Shown here one piece after another: positions 43,622 to 52,438 of a stretch of DNA of 64,000 bases. This DNA comes from Nitrospira sp. ST-bin5. Its GTDB lineage: Bacteria; Nitrospirota; Nitrospiria; Nitrospirales; Nitrospiraceae. The notes below the pieces were generated by a model. That model was not told the origin of the DNA, did no database searches, and saw only the letters and a list, made by a program, of their open reading frames with translations. Each line of letters opens with the position of its first letter. Within the stretch, counting starts at the first letter, position 1. A program made the translations under genes and the position numbers. Where the stretch lies: positions 1-64,000 of the forward strand of contig MSXN01000001.1 in the NCBI GenBank assembly GCA_002083555.1, in the 5' to 3' direction.

Positions 43622-44592
43622 ACGAGGGCACCCAGGGCTCCCGCCCCCGGCATGGTAAAGATCCAGGCGGAGAGAATCTTCGTCGTCACCCCCCACCGCA
43701 CCGCAGAGAGACGTTTGGTCGCTCCGACCCCGAGGATCGACGACGTGATCGTGTGCGTCGTGCTCACGGGCAGACCAAAGTGCGCCGTGAACAAAAGGAC
43801 GCTCGCCGCGCCGGTCTCGGCGGCAAAGCCATGCACCGGATCCAGCTTGACGATCCGCATCCCGAGCGTGCGCATGATCCTCCGGCCACCGACCATCGTA
43901 CCCGCGCCCATCGCCAGCGCACAGGACACCACGACCCATGTCGGCACCTCGGACGAGGTCACCTGGCCTGACGCCACCAGCGCCAGCGTGATAATCCCCA
44001 TCGCCTTTTGCGCGTCATTGGACCCATGGCTGAAGGCCATAAAGCTCGCCGACAGCAACTGCAACCGACTGAAGACTTTCTGCGCCACGCCCCGCGGCAC
44101 CTTGAAGAAGGACCAACTGACCGCCACCATGATCAGGAGCCCCATCACAAATCCGAACAGGGGAGAGAGGACCATCGCCTCAAGGATCGCCCGCAACCCT
44201 TTGAACTGCACTACCGACCAGCCCCCGTGCGCCACGGCCGATCCGACCAACGCGCCGATCAGGGCATGCGAGGAACTCGTCGGCAACCCCAGCATCAGCG
44301 TGACGAGATTCCACAGAATCGCACCGGCCAGTGCGGCCCCCACCACGACACTGGTGATGGCCTCGGGAAAGACGATTCCGCCGCCGATCATCTTCGCTAC
44401 GGCGGTGGAGAAAAATGCGCCGGCCACATTCAGCACACCGGCCCACATCACGGCCGCCAGGGGACTCATCACCCGGGTCGACACCACCGTCGCCACCGCG
44501 TTCGCGCAATCGTGCCAGCCGTTCGAAAAATCGAATAGCAACGCCAGCACGACCGTCAACAAGAGCATTCCAGTTAAATCGGGCATGATCAT
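43594..44592 (-). CDS. pit: Pit-type inorganic phosphate permease
   Basis: The 332-residue protein has about ten membrane helices and the two inverted PHO4-type repeats with the NG(W/A)HDCANAVAT and SHGSNDAQKAMG motifs. It imports phosphate (or metal-phosphate) with protons. It follows its DUF47 partner on the minus strand and ends inside the 3' end of phoR, which is convergent. The choice between the two first ATGs (44592 or 44586) is open. Confidence 0.94.
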   Translation of the reverse strand: MIMPDLTGMLLLTVVLALLFDFSNGWHDCANAVATVVSTRVMSPLAAVMWAGVLNVAGAFFSTAVAKMIGGGIVFPEAITSVVVGAALAGAILWNLVTLMLGLPTSSSHALIGALVGSAVAHGGWSVVQFKGLRAILEAMVLSPLFGFVMGLLIMVAVSWSFFKVPRGVAQKVFSRLQLLSASFMAFSHGSNDAQKAMGIITLALVASGQVTSSEVPTWVVVSCALAMGAGTMVGGRRIMRTLGMRIVKLDPVHGFAAETGAASVLLFTAHFGLPVSTTHTITSSILGVGATKRLSAVRWGVTTKILSAWIFTMPGAGALGALVYMILSSFA

Positions 44593-44618
44593 CCAGGGGG
44601 AAATAGGGAGCGTACCCG

Positions 44619-45236
44619 TCAGTTGTGTTTCAACACGATCCGCTCGAGAATGTTGGCCACGTCTTCACACCGATCAGTCCCCGCCTCGAACGTTTCGTAA
44701 ATCTCTTTCCACTTAATGACGGAAATCGGATCGGTCTCTTTCTCAAACAAGCCGGAGATGGCATCGCGCGACACGCGGTCGGCTTCATTCTCCAGGCTGT
44801 TCACTTTCACACTGCATTCGTTGATCTGCGCATGCGACATCCCCACCCGATCGACCGCTTGGCCGACCGCGACAGACGCTTGATAGAGAATCTCGGCCAG
44901 CCGGATCGCGGACTCGGTCGGTTTGGTAATTTTATAGATGACAAACCGGTCCGCCACGGCTTCCACGGCATCGAGAATATCGTCCAGCGCGCTGGCCAAG
45001 TCGTGGATATCTTCACGATCGATGGGCGTAATGAAAGTTTGATTGAGCTTAGTCGCGATGTCGTGCGTGATGCCGTCGCCGATATGCTCGACATCCTTAA
45101 TGTGCTTCGCCTGCGCCGCAGGATCGCCAAACTGGTCCATCATGTTTTTCAGCAGGCGACTGCCTTCGATCATGTTGTGGGCAGCCTTCTTAAACATATC
45201 GAAAAAGGCGTCTTCTTTTGGGATAAGACTAAACAT
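44619..45236 (-). CDS. DUF47/PhoU-like Pit accessory protein
   Basis: The 205-residue helical protein belongs to the PhoU-like DUF47 family, with the DREDIHDLASALDDILDAVE motif and two three-helix PhoU-type repeats. Such proteins accompany and modulate Pit permeases. It precedes the pit gene by 26 bases and starts with ATG behind AGGAG. It probably represses or gates Pit according to phosphate status. Confidence 0.92.
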   Translation of the reverse strand: MFSLIPKEDAFFDMFKKAAHNMIEGSRLLKNMMDQFGDPAAQAKHIKDVEHIGDGITHDIATKLNQTFITPIDREDIHDLASALDDILDAVEAVADRFVIYKITKPTESAIRLAEILYQASVAVGQAVDRVGMSHAQINECSVKVNSLENEADRVSRDAISGLFEKETDPISVIKWKEIYETFEAGTDRCEDVANILERIVLKHN

Positions 45237-45329
45237 CGCAGTCCGCGCTCCTGAATGGTGAATTACCGCCCGTAGTGGTGTCCGCGAGCGATGTGATACA
45301 CGCTTTACCTGCCGACATCGCTTCCCTGG

Positions 45330-46322
45330 CTACCACCGCATCAAGCCTGTCGCCCAGGTCAAACCGCCGCCGAAGCTACCTAACAGCACCACATCATCTG
45401 TTCGAATTTTTCCCGCCCGGACCGCCGCATCGAGCGCAATGGGGACGGACGCCGACGAAGTATTCCCGTACCGATCGATCACAGACATCAGCCGATCGGC
45501 CGGAATGCCCAGCCGGTCCGCCACATTCGAAAGAATCCGGCCGTTGGCCTGATGAAGCACCACTTGACCGAGTTCATCGATCCGGACACCAAATTCCTTG
45601 AGAATGTCCTGCACCGCCTGCTCGACCCGCCTGACTGCGATGCGAAACAACGACGCGCCCTGCATCCGCAACACATGATCACGATGCGCCACGGTCTCCG
45701 CCGACGCCGGCACCCGCGATCCACCGGCGGGCACACGGATCAGATCATGCTTCGATCCATCAGAATGAAGTCGAATACCGAGTACCCCAGACGGGTTCGA
45801 ATCCCGGGCATCCTCACCACGCACTACGACGGCCCCGGCACCATCACCGAACAAAACCGCAGTCGCCGCATCGGCCGGATCCAAAAATCTCGACTTCACT
45901 TCAGCCGCCACGACCAGGCAGGTTTTCGCCTGCCCGCTCAAAATCATGGCATTGGCCATCGATAACCCATAGAGGAACCCCGAGCAGGACGCGGACACAT
46001 CGAATGCGGCTACTCCGCGACAGCCCAACCCTCGCTGAACAAAACAAGCGGTCGAGGGAAACGCCATATCCGGCGAAGTGGTCGACAGAATAATCGCGTC
46101 CACTTCCCCCGCTGAACATCCGGCTGCCTGAAGGGCATGACGACTCGCCTCCATCGCCAGATCAGAAGAGGCCTGGCCATCAGCCGCCCACCGCCGCTCT
46201 CGAATGCCGGTCAGTCTATCGATCGTGGCCGGTGACACCCCCAAAGGACCCGCAACCTCGCTATTGGCGACGATTCGCTCAGGGAGATAACTGCCAGTTC
46301 CTATGATCCGCATTCGTTTCAT
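45330..46322 (-). CDS. fabH: Beta-ketoacyl-ACP synthase III
   Basis: The 330-residue protein begins MKRMRIIGTGSYLPER, the standard FabH opening. The catalytic Cys is in FDVSASCSGFLYGL, and the His and Asn of the triad are in HQANGRI and YGNTSSASVP. It condenses acetyl-CoA (or another primer) with malonyl-ACP to start fatty acid chains. Alternative in-frame starts at 46355 or 46313 cannot be excluded, since no clear Shine-Dalgarno is present. It stands between the DUF47 gene and the divergent bamD. Confidence 0.93.
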   Translation of the reverse strand: MKRMRIIGTGSYLPERIVANSEVAGPLGVSPATIDRLTGIRERRWAADGQASSDLAMEASRHALQAAGCSAGEVDAIILSTTSPDMAFPSTACFVQRGLGCRGVAAFDVSASCSGFLYGLSMANAMILSGQAKTCLVVAAEVKSRFLDPADAATAVLFGDGAGAVVVRGEDARDSNPSGVLGIRLHSDGSKHDLIRVPAGGSRVPASAETVAHRDHVLRMQGASLFRIAVRRVEQAVQDILKEFGVRIDELGQVVLHQANGRILSNVADRLGIPADRLMSVIDRYGNTSSASVPIALDAAVRAGKIRTDDVVLLGSFGGGLTWATGLMRW

Positions 46323-46489
46323 GACAATGGACCATACTCGACGCAGCGAGGCCATCCGGATTGGCTTTAGCTCTATTCGCTTTATTTAATTGATACGCGG
46401 CGGGATTATAGGGGGCAGCGGGGAGCCGGTCAACCAATCAGGCTTGCCATTGCTTTTAGGCCCAATTCTTGTTATCAATTTATGGATCT

Positions 46490-47440
46490 ATGAGGGGAAT
46501 CGACCAGTTGCTACGCCTTTTGAAGAACCTCCGTCATCAGTCCCGCATTCTGACGAGCGGCCTTCTGCTCGTCGCATGGCTCGCCGCCGGATGCTCGAGC
46601 ACGCCCAAAGAGCCGGCCGTTGCGGCGGGGACCAAGGCTGTCGGCGGCACCGACGAGCAGATCTTCCTCGGCGACACCATCGAAAAGAACTATGACCCGA
46701 ACGTCATCATGAAGCGCGGCGAAGCCTTCTTCGACAAGGAGGAATATTCCGAAGCGCTCGTCGAATATAACCACTTTCTCGATTTGCATAAAAGTCATGT
46801 ACTCGCCCCCTACGCCGCTTTTAAGATAGGCGAGTCCCATTTCAAAATGGCAAAGTCCATCGATCGGGACCCTGAACCGCTGACCAAAGCCATCACGGCA
46901 CTCGAGCGTATGCGCAAGGACTTTCCCGGCAGTCGATACGATGCCCAGGCGCAACAAAAGATCCAAGAATGCCACGAGTGGCTCGCCCAGATGCACCTCT
47001 TCGTGGGGCAGTTCTACTACCGCCGAGAGTCGTATCTCGCAGCCGCTCATCGATTCGAACAGATTATCAAGATCTATCCGGATAAACCCGTGGCCCCTGA
47101 CGCCCTGTATTTCTTGGCGTTGAGCTATCATGAACTGGGGGCAGACGATTGGGCGGCCGATAACCTGACCTTGCTGGCCGAACGATATCCGACCAGCAAA
47201 GTAGCCGCCGATGGACGGTCATTGATGGCGAAGCTCGGAGGCAAGAAACCGGACACCCTGATCGCCAAAAATCCAAGTGCCACGCCATTCTCGGATGCCC
47301 GCCCCTATGCCTCCCCAAGCGACAGATCCGATCTTCCCAGCATTCCTAGCGCGGCCTCCGCATTCGGCGCACTCAAGCTCCCTTCCGCCAATGCTCTGGG
47401 CCAATCCTTCACCGCCTGCCGTCTCGGCGCCTGGTGCTGA
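46490..47440 (+). CDS. bamD: Outer membrane assembly lipoprotein BamD
   Basis: The protein of about 316 residues has a lipobox (WLAAGCSS) preceded by a hydrophobic signal, then TPR repeats covering about residues 60-245 (MKRGEAFFDKEEYSEALVEY is the conserved opening). It anchors BamA in the outer membrane assembly machine. The last about 65 residues are a Pro/Ser/Ala-rich extension not present in short BamD proteins. I use ATG at 46490; a codon 21 bases upstream is the alternative. It is transcribed divergently from fabH. Confidence 0.9.
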   Translation: MRGIDQLLRLLKNLRHQSRILTSGLLLVAWLAAGCSSTPKEPAVAAGTKAVGGTDEQIFLGDTIEKNYDPNVIMKRGEAFFDKEEYSEALVEYNHFLDLHKSHVLAPYAAFKIGESHFKMAKSIDRDPEPLTKAITALERMRKDFPGSRYDAQAQQKIQECHEWLAQMHLFVGQFYYRRESYLAAAHRFEQIIKIYPDKPVAPDALYFLALSYHELGADDWAADNLTLLAERYPTSKVAADGRSLMAKLGGKKPDTLIAKNPSATPFSDARPYASPSDRSDLPSIPSAASAFGALKLPSANALGQSFTACRLGAWC

Positions 47441-47547
47441 ACTCCAGCTGTCAGCAGACAGCCGTTAGCTCTCAGCAAAAGTCCTCCTGAAATATTTGGC
47501 TCGTGGTGAGTTAGCTGAAGGCTGAGCGCTGTTTGCTGATGGCGAAG

Positions 47548-48294
47548 CTACTGACTGAGGTACCAGCCGATGCCATACCGCTCAAGAAAGCTGGTGATCA
47601 TCGTGAGTGAATTGGCGTAGATCATGACGCCTACGACGATGAGCAACACACCACTCACCGTAGACACGCCCCAGAGATACGCGCGGACCTCTTTGAAGTA
47701 GGCCAGGAAGCGGTCGACTCCCAACGCCGTGAGGAACAGCGGCAAGCCCAACCCCAGCGAATAACATGCGAGCAACACCACCCCGCTCCAGAGCGAATCG
47801 GTCGTGCTGGCGTACAGCAGAATCGTACCCAACACCGGGCCAACGCAGGGCGTCCATCCGGCAGCAAACGCCACTCCGATGAAGAACGACCCCAAATAGC
47901 CGGCCGGACGATTGCGGAACTGATACCGGTGCTCCACTTTCAAGAAGTTGAGATTCAGAATACCGAGCAGGTAGAGACCGAACACGATGATCATCACGCC
48001 GCCGATGCGGCGAATGTGATCCTGATAGGTGATCAGGATTTGTCCGAGGAAGCTGGCAGAGGCGCCGAAGGCGATGAATACGGTCGAAAACCCGCCGATG
48101 AACAGGAGCGCATTGAGAATGATGGCGGATTTGAACTTGTTCCGTTCGCTCGCATCCGTCAGTTGTTCGACCGAGAGTCCGGTGATATAGGAAATGTACG
48201 AGGGCACGAGCGGCAGTACACATGGAGAGACGAAAGACAGCAATCCGGCTGAGAAGGCAGCCAGCAGCGAGATCTGTGGCATGGATTGCATCAT
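47548..48294 (-). CDS. ccdA: CcdA-type thiol-disulfide transporter
   Basis: The 248-residue protein has six or seven membrane helices and the two redox Cys of the CcdA/DsbD family, in FVSPCVLPLVPSY and GWTPCVGPVLG. It moves reducing power from cytoplasmic thioredoxin to the periplasm, keeping apocytochrome CXXCH thiols reduced. It ends a five-gene system II cytochrome c maturation run and starts two bases after the preceding thioredoxin gene. Confidence 0.95.
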   Translation of the reverse strand: MMQSMPQISLLAAFSAGLLSFVSPCVLPLVPSYISYITGLSVEQLTDASERNKFKSAIILNALLFIGGFSTVFIAFGASASFLGQILITYQDHIRRIGGVMIIVFGLYLLGILNLNFLKVEHRYQFRNRPAGYLGSFFIGVAFAAGWTPCVGPVLGTILLYASTTDSLWSGVVLLACYSLGLGLPLFLTALGVDRFLAYFKEVRAYLWGVSTVSGVLLIVVGVMIYANSLTMITSFLERYGIGWYLSQ

Positions 48295-48296
48295 CG

Positions 48297-48854
48297 TCAG
48301 GACTTCATGAGGGCCTGAATCAGTGCGCGCGCATCAGGGCCGCCCCAATCACGGGCGCCCGGCACCTTCTGCCTGACAATGCCGGTGCGATCGACCATAA
48401 ACGTCATGGGCAGGCTCCTGGCTCCGTACATCAACCCGACGCGATACTCGGCATCGTGCAGGATCGGGAAGGTGAATCCCATCTCCTGTTGAAAGGGCCT
48501 GGTCACCGCCGCGCCCTGCGGATCGGTGGAGACGGCGAGAATCTCGAAGTCTTTGCGCGAGTAGCTCCGATACAACTGCTCCATCGCCGGCATTTCGATC
48601 CGACAGGGCCCGCACCAGGTCGCCCAGAAATTCACCAGCACCACTTTCCCGCGCAACTGGGCAAGCGACACGACGTTCCCATCCAGATCACGCAGCTGAA
48701 AATTAGGGGCCTCGTCGCCCACCTTGACGACCCCGCGATCGGCAACCGGCAGGAGTAGAGAGCCGGCCTCGCCACGAGTCCAGGCCGATACTCCGGTAGA
48801 AGTATTCAGCAGGCCGAGACCGCAAAGCAGCAACCCAACCAACAACCGTTTCAT
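48297..48854 (-). CDS. TlpA-like thioredoxin, exported
   Basis: The 185-residue protein has a signal peptide (cleavage near GVSA) and a redoxin domain with active site WCGPC. It belongs to the ResA/TlpA group that receives electrons from CcdA and reduces apocytochrome c or assembly factors. It overlaps the next upstream thioredoxin gene by four bases and is followed by ccdA. Confidence 0.93.
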   Translation of the reverse strand: MKRLLVGLLLCGLGLLNTSTGVSAWTRGEAGSLLLPVADRGVVKVGDEAPNFQLRDLDGNVVSLAQLRGKVVLVNFWATWCGPCRIEMPAMEQLYRSYSRKDFEILAVSTDPQGAAVTRPFQQEMGFTFPILHDAEYRVGLMYGARSLPMTFMVDRTGIVRQKVPGARDWGGPDARALIQALMKS

Positions 48855-49525
48855 AATGCCCCCTCAGAACTTCCAGACTTCATCGTACCACGGTCCTGAG
48901 GGAATGCGGGTTTGGGCGTCACGTTCAACAAGGTCGCGAGCGTCTTGAGATTGTCGATCCTCGTCCAGTCCTTCGGACCAATGATAATCTCTCGCACGAT
49001 GCCCTGCTGATCGATGATGAAGGTCTCAGGTACTCCCAACCGTTTATAGGGCTTGTCCGTGATGCCCCACGAATCAATAAGCACCGGGAAAGTCAGGTTC
49101 AGGCTCTTGACGAACGGAGGAATATCCTTCGTGGTCGTCACCCGATCGATACTCACGGCCAGTACGACCAACCCGTCCTTCTCAAAGCTCTTATTGAGAA
49201 CCTCCATTGAGGGCATTTCCTCCCGACAGGGAGCACACCAGGTCGCCCAGAAGTTTAGAAAGACCACTTTCCCGCGAAAGTCGGAGAGCCGATGAGGTTT
49301 GTCGTTCAGATCGGTGAGAACAAAATCCGGCGCAGGTTTGCCGACGACCAGAGGTTCGTACTTCGAGCTCTGCAACCAGACAATCGCAAACGTCACCGCG
49401 AGCACCACCGCCCCGGCGACAAGAATCATCACACGCGAGCCGCCCTTCGGCCGCTCTTCAATGGTGCGTTGAGAAGAAGTTACCTGATCAGCCAAACCTA
49501 ATCCCCCCCTAATCTCTTGCGTCAT
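48851..49525 (-). CDS. TlpA-like thioredoxin, membrane anchored
   Basis: The 224-residue protein starts at ATG 49525. It has one membrane helix (about 32-52) and a redoxin domain with WCAPC. Its length and anchor match ResA-type proteins of cytochrome c maturation. The start lies at the edge of a dispersed palindromic repeat, whose TTTTGAGC end forms the bases just before the ATG, so the repeat may supply its leader. A start ten codons upstream would lie inside the repeat and looks artificial. Confidence 0.9.
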   Translation of the reverse strand: MTQEIRGGLGLADQVTSSQRTIEERPKGGSRVMILVAGAVVLAVTFAIVWLQSSKYEPLVVGKPAPDFVLTDLNDKPHRLSDFRGKVVFLNFWATWCAPCREEMPSMEVLNKSFEKDGLVVLAVSIDRVTTTKDIPPFVKSLNLTFPVLIDSWGITDKPYKRLGVPETFIIDQQGIVREIIIGPKDWTRIDNLKTLATLLNVTPKPAFPQDRGTMKSGSSEGAL

Positions 49526-49640
49526 GCTCAAAATGGTCTTCCGGCAAGGCCGCAAGGAATGTGAAGGCCGAGGCGTACTCCCAGTACGTTGAGGCGTTCA
49601 CATGACTGAGAACGCAGCGGGAAGCCATTTTCAGCCTGAC
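49524..49640. repeat. Dispersed palindromic repeat, copy 3 (inverted)
   Basis: This copy is in reverse orientation relative to those at 3818 and 10116. It runs from ATGCTCAAAATGG to CCATTTTCAGC and keeps the central CGTACT-CCC-AGTACG hairpin and the TCCGGCAAGGC block. It fills almost exactly the gap between ccsB and the second tlpA-like gene and overlaps the latter's start codon. Confidence 0.82.
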
Positions 49641-49641
49641 G

Positions 49642-50559
49642 CTAAGCGTAAGCGTGCAAGCCGGAAAGCAAAAAATTCACGCCCCAGAAACAGAAGATGA
49701 CCATCAAGAACCCGAATACTGCATAGATCGCCGCCTTATGGCCTTCCCAGCCACGGGTCATCCTGGCATGGATGTAAGCGCCGTAGATGAGCCAAACGAT
49801 CAGCGACCAGGTTTCCTTGGGATCCCAGCTCCAATATCCACCCCATGCGTAATTCGCCCACATGGCGCCGAGAATGATCCCGAAGGCCAGCATCGGAAAT
49901 CCGACGGTAATCGCTTTGTAACCCAACTCATCAATCGTTTCGAGATCAGGAAACGCCGCATAGAAGCCGGTCGTTTTTCCAAGGCGCTCCGCCCGCTCTT
50001 TGAAGAGATACATCACACCAAGGCCGCCGGCCATGGCAAAGGCGGCATAACTCGTCAACGTCACGGACACGTGAATGTAGATCCAATAACTGTTGAGCGC
50101 CGGGACCAGCGGCTCGGCCGTCTGGTAGCGATAGGGCAGAAGCGACGCCGCACCCATCGCGATGAAGCCGATCCCGACGACGAAGGCCCCGACCGCCTTG
50201 ATCTTGTAGCGCATCTCCAGCAGCACGTAGCCGAGAATAATCGCCCAGGACACATAGGCCATCGCCTCGAATTGATTCGACCAGGGCGCAAAGGTGCCGG
50301 AATGCTGCATCCGCTCGAAGGCCCGGGTGAAGAGCGCGCCGGTGTTCAACATCCATCCGAAGACCGTGACCAATGTCGCAACCTGACCGAGCTGCGTCGC
50401 CCAAACGCCGTCGCGCTCCTCGAAATTCTCCGGAAGATGTCCCGCCGGAGCGAGCGCCATCGTCGGGCGGCGCGCAAACAAATAGCCGATATAGAGCACC
50501 AGAGCGGCCAGATAGAGCCAGAACGTCATATCGAACAGAAACAACGATTTCATCATCAT
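49642..50559 (-). CDS. ccsB: System II cytochrome c synthase subunit CcsB (CcsA/ResC type)
   Basis: The 305-residue protein has about eight helices and the heme-handling WWD motif WGGYWSWDPKETWSL, with conserved His in IYIHVSVTLTSY and YIHARM. With ResB it forms the synthase that exports heme and attaches it to CXXCH. Three consecutive ATG codons begin the frame; the GGAGG site fits the second or third best. It follows resB on the minus strand. Confidence 0.94.
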   Translation of the reverse strand: MMMKSLFLFDMTFWLYLAALVLYIGYLFARRPTMALAPAGHLPENFEERDGVWATQLGQVATLVTVFGWMLNTGALFTRAFERMQHSGTFAPWSNQFEAMAYVSWAIILGYVLLEMRYKIKAVGAFVVGIGFIAMGAASLLPYRYQTAEPLVPALNSYWIYIHVSVTLTSYAAFAMAGGLGVMYLFKERAERLGKTTGFYAAFPDLETIDELGYKAITVGFPMLAFGIILGAMWANYAWGGYWSWDPKETWSLIVWLIYGAYIHARMTRGWEGHKAAIYAVFGFLMVIFCFWGVNFLLSGLHAYA

Positions 50560-50633
50560 GTCCTCCGTCTATCGACTGCGCAGAGACGTGCGCTGCTGCA
50601 TCATACCCAAGGAAAGAGCCGGTCGCTACCGGC

Positions 50634-52067
50634 TCATGCCTTGAACGTCTGGATCTTTTCCGTCAGCTTCCTGAATTCCTTTTGAAAATCGATCTGGCTC
50701 TTGTGAGTCGTCCCGCCGAGATGGACCGTCACCCCCGTCTGCCCCGGCACAATCTTGGCCCAGAGTCGACGATGGAAGATAAACGATGAGAGGGTAATCC
50801 CCACGACGATCATCGTACAGCCGGTCCACACAATATTGATCCCCGGATTCTTCGCGATCTGGAGCCCAGTGAACTTCCTCGGCTTGTACCCGACCAGTTC
50901 GAATTGGTACTTGGAGTCTTTGATATTGAAGAGGTCGGGAAATTGTTGAAAGAGCCACGGCGTGGCCTGCACGGAATCCCGTTCATTGATCACCAGCTTC
51001 ACCGCAGGATTGGCATGCTCGATGGTCTTCGAGTAGACCTTCTTCTCCGTGGAGTTGAAAGCGAAATCCGCGACAAAGTCCGTGATCGACAGTTTCACAT
51101 TGAGATCCGGCAGTGCCTGTTCTTTCTGCCATTCGAGATCAACCGTCTTCAACACCTTGTCCGTCTCTTTATCCTTAATGTTGATCCGCGCGACTTCGAC
51201 CTGGTCCCACGCGTCGCCATAGCTGGATTGATAAAACCAGATCCCTTTGTAGACCAGCGGATCATTCACCGAAATCGTCTTCGTCACCACCGACTGCCCG
51301 CCGTCCACCACGGTTAAAGTGCTGTTGTACGATTTGACCGATCCGTTCTCGTGATAGTCGATCCAGAATTTATCGACCTTCAAGTCGAAGTTGCCGCGAG
51401 GGATATGATAGGTCTGGCCTTCCAGACACACGCCGAACTCCTGGAACCCATAGTAAGTCCCGAGCAACCCGCCGAAGATAATGACGGTCGCGCTCAAATG
51501 GGCCATGTGGGCGCCGACACGTCCCATTACCCCTTTGGTGGCGTAGACCGTCACTTCTCCCGGCTCATTTTTCGCGAGAACCCGGTACCCCTTCGTCACA
51601 AAATGATGCACCATCTGCTGGGCCACCGCTTCTTTGGTGTTATCGAGGGGAATTTCCGCCTGCTGTTTCATGTTCTTGATGAACGCCATCGTGACGCCCA
51701 CCTTGTCCTGCTTCATGGAGCGCCAGACGGAAGGAAACCGCTTATAAAAGCAGGTCAGCGAATTGACGCAGAGCAGGCCGAGCAGACTCGTGAACCACCA
51801 GGTGTGATAGACATCTGTAAACCCCAGGCGAAGAAACCACCGGTAAGCACTCTCCCCGTACTCCTGAACATAGACCTCTGCCCGTTCACCTTGCTGGATC
51901 ACCGTCCCGATTGTCGCGGTGATCGCAATAAACAGAAACAGGAAGATCGCGAGCTTGACGGACGCAAAGAATTCAACGAGTTCACGCGAGAACTCCTCCC
52001 AGCCTAAACCGGGAGTCGACGGACGGATTGAGGGCTCTTTGGGGAGGGCGTCAGGTTGGCTATTCAT
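50634..52067 (-). CDS. resB: Cytochrome c biogenesis protein ResB (Ccs1)
   Basis: The 477-residue protein has four membrane helices (about 30-52, 85-103, 186-206, 420-440) around a large periplasmic domain, the layout of ResB. Motifs include FFASVKLAIFLFLFIAITATIGTV at the first helix and HMAHLSATVIIFGGL at the third. It is the first gene of the maturation operon resB-ccsB-tlpA-tlpA-ccdA. Confidence 0.93.
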   Translation of the reverse strand: MNSQPDALPKEPSIRPSTPGLGWEEFSRELVEFFASVKLAIFLFLFIAITATIGTVIQQGERAEVYVQEYGESAYRWFLRLGFTDVYHTWWFTSLLGLLCVNSLTCFYKRFPSVWRSMKQDKVGVTMAFIKNMKQQAEIPLDNTKEAVAQQMVHHFVTKGYRVLAKNEPGEVTVYATKGVMGRVGAHMAHLSATVIIFGGLLGTYYGFQEFGVCLEGQTYHIPRGNFDLKVDKFWIDYHENGSVKSYNSTLTVVDGGQSVVTKTISVNDPLVYKGIWFYQSSYGDAWDQVEVARINIKDKETDKVLKTVDLEWQKEQALPDLNVKLSITDFVADFAFNSTEKKVYSKTIEHANPAVKLVINERDSVQATPWLFQQFPDLFNIKDSKYQFELVGYKPRKFTGLQIAKNPGINIVWTGCTMIVVGITLSSFIFHRRLWAKIVPGQTGVTVHLGGTTHKSQIDFQKEFRKLTEKIQTFKA

Positions 52068-52438
52068 GCGGCTCTATATTCGTCTTCGGCCCTGGCCATA
52101 CTCACTCGTACGGAGAATTTTGGATGATCCCCCAAACGATCTGTTGCCGATTCTCTCGGCATCTCCGCTGAGTCTACGTCCCGGCCGAAGCTTTGGGCTG
52201 CCAAAAGCGACTCTAAGTGCGCGAAAATTTTGTCATCTTACAAGTGGATTTTGCCGAGTGTCAAGCAACGCCCGCCCGCCCAGGAAAGCGTGCCCCTACT
52301 ATCGAATAAATAGACAAAAGAGCCTTAGTCCGTTAAGATTCAGCCAATTCTACAGAAACGAACCCGTCACGGGCACAGTGCTCACCTGGCCAGACACCAC
52401 ACAGACGGTTTTCGACAACCAGAAACTAGAGGGGGTTC
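52068..52438. other. Divergent promoter region of resB and metK
   Basis: This 371-base gap lies between divergent resB and metK. It holds no ORF that I support. I looked for SAM- or SAH-binding riboswitch motifs upstream of metK and saw none. A short CCCGT-C-ACGGG hairpin at about 52365-52375 is the only clear secondary structure. Confidence 0.5.

Noticed and set aside
52068..52438. A SAM or SAH riboswitch upstream of metK
   Set aside because: None of the conserved core sequences was seen, only a short unrelated hairpin.
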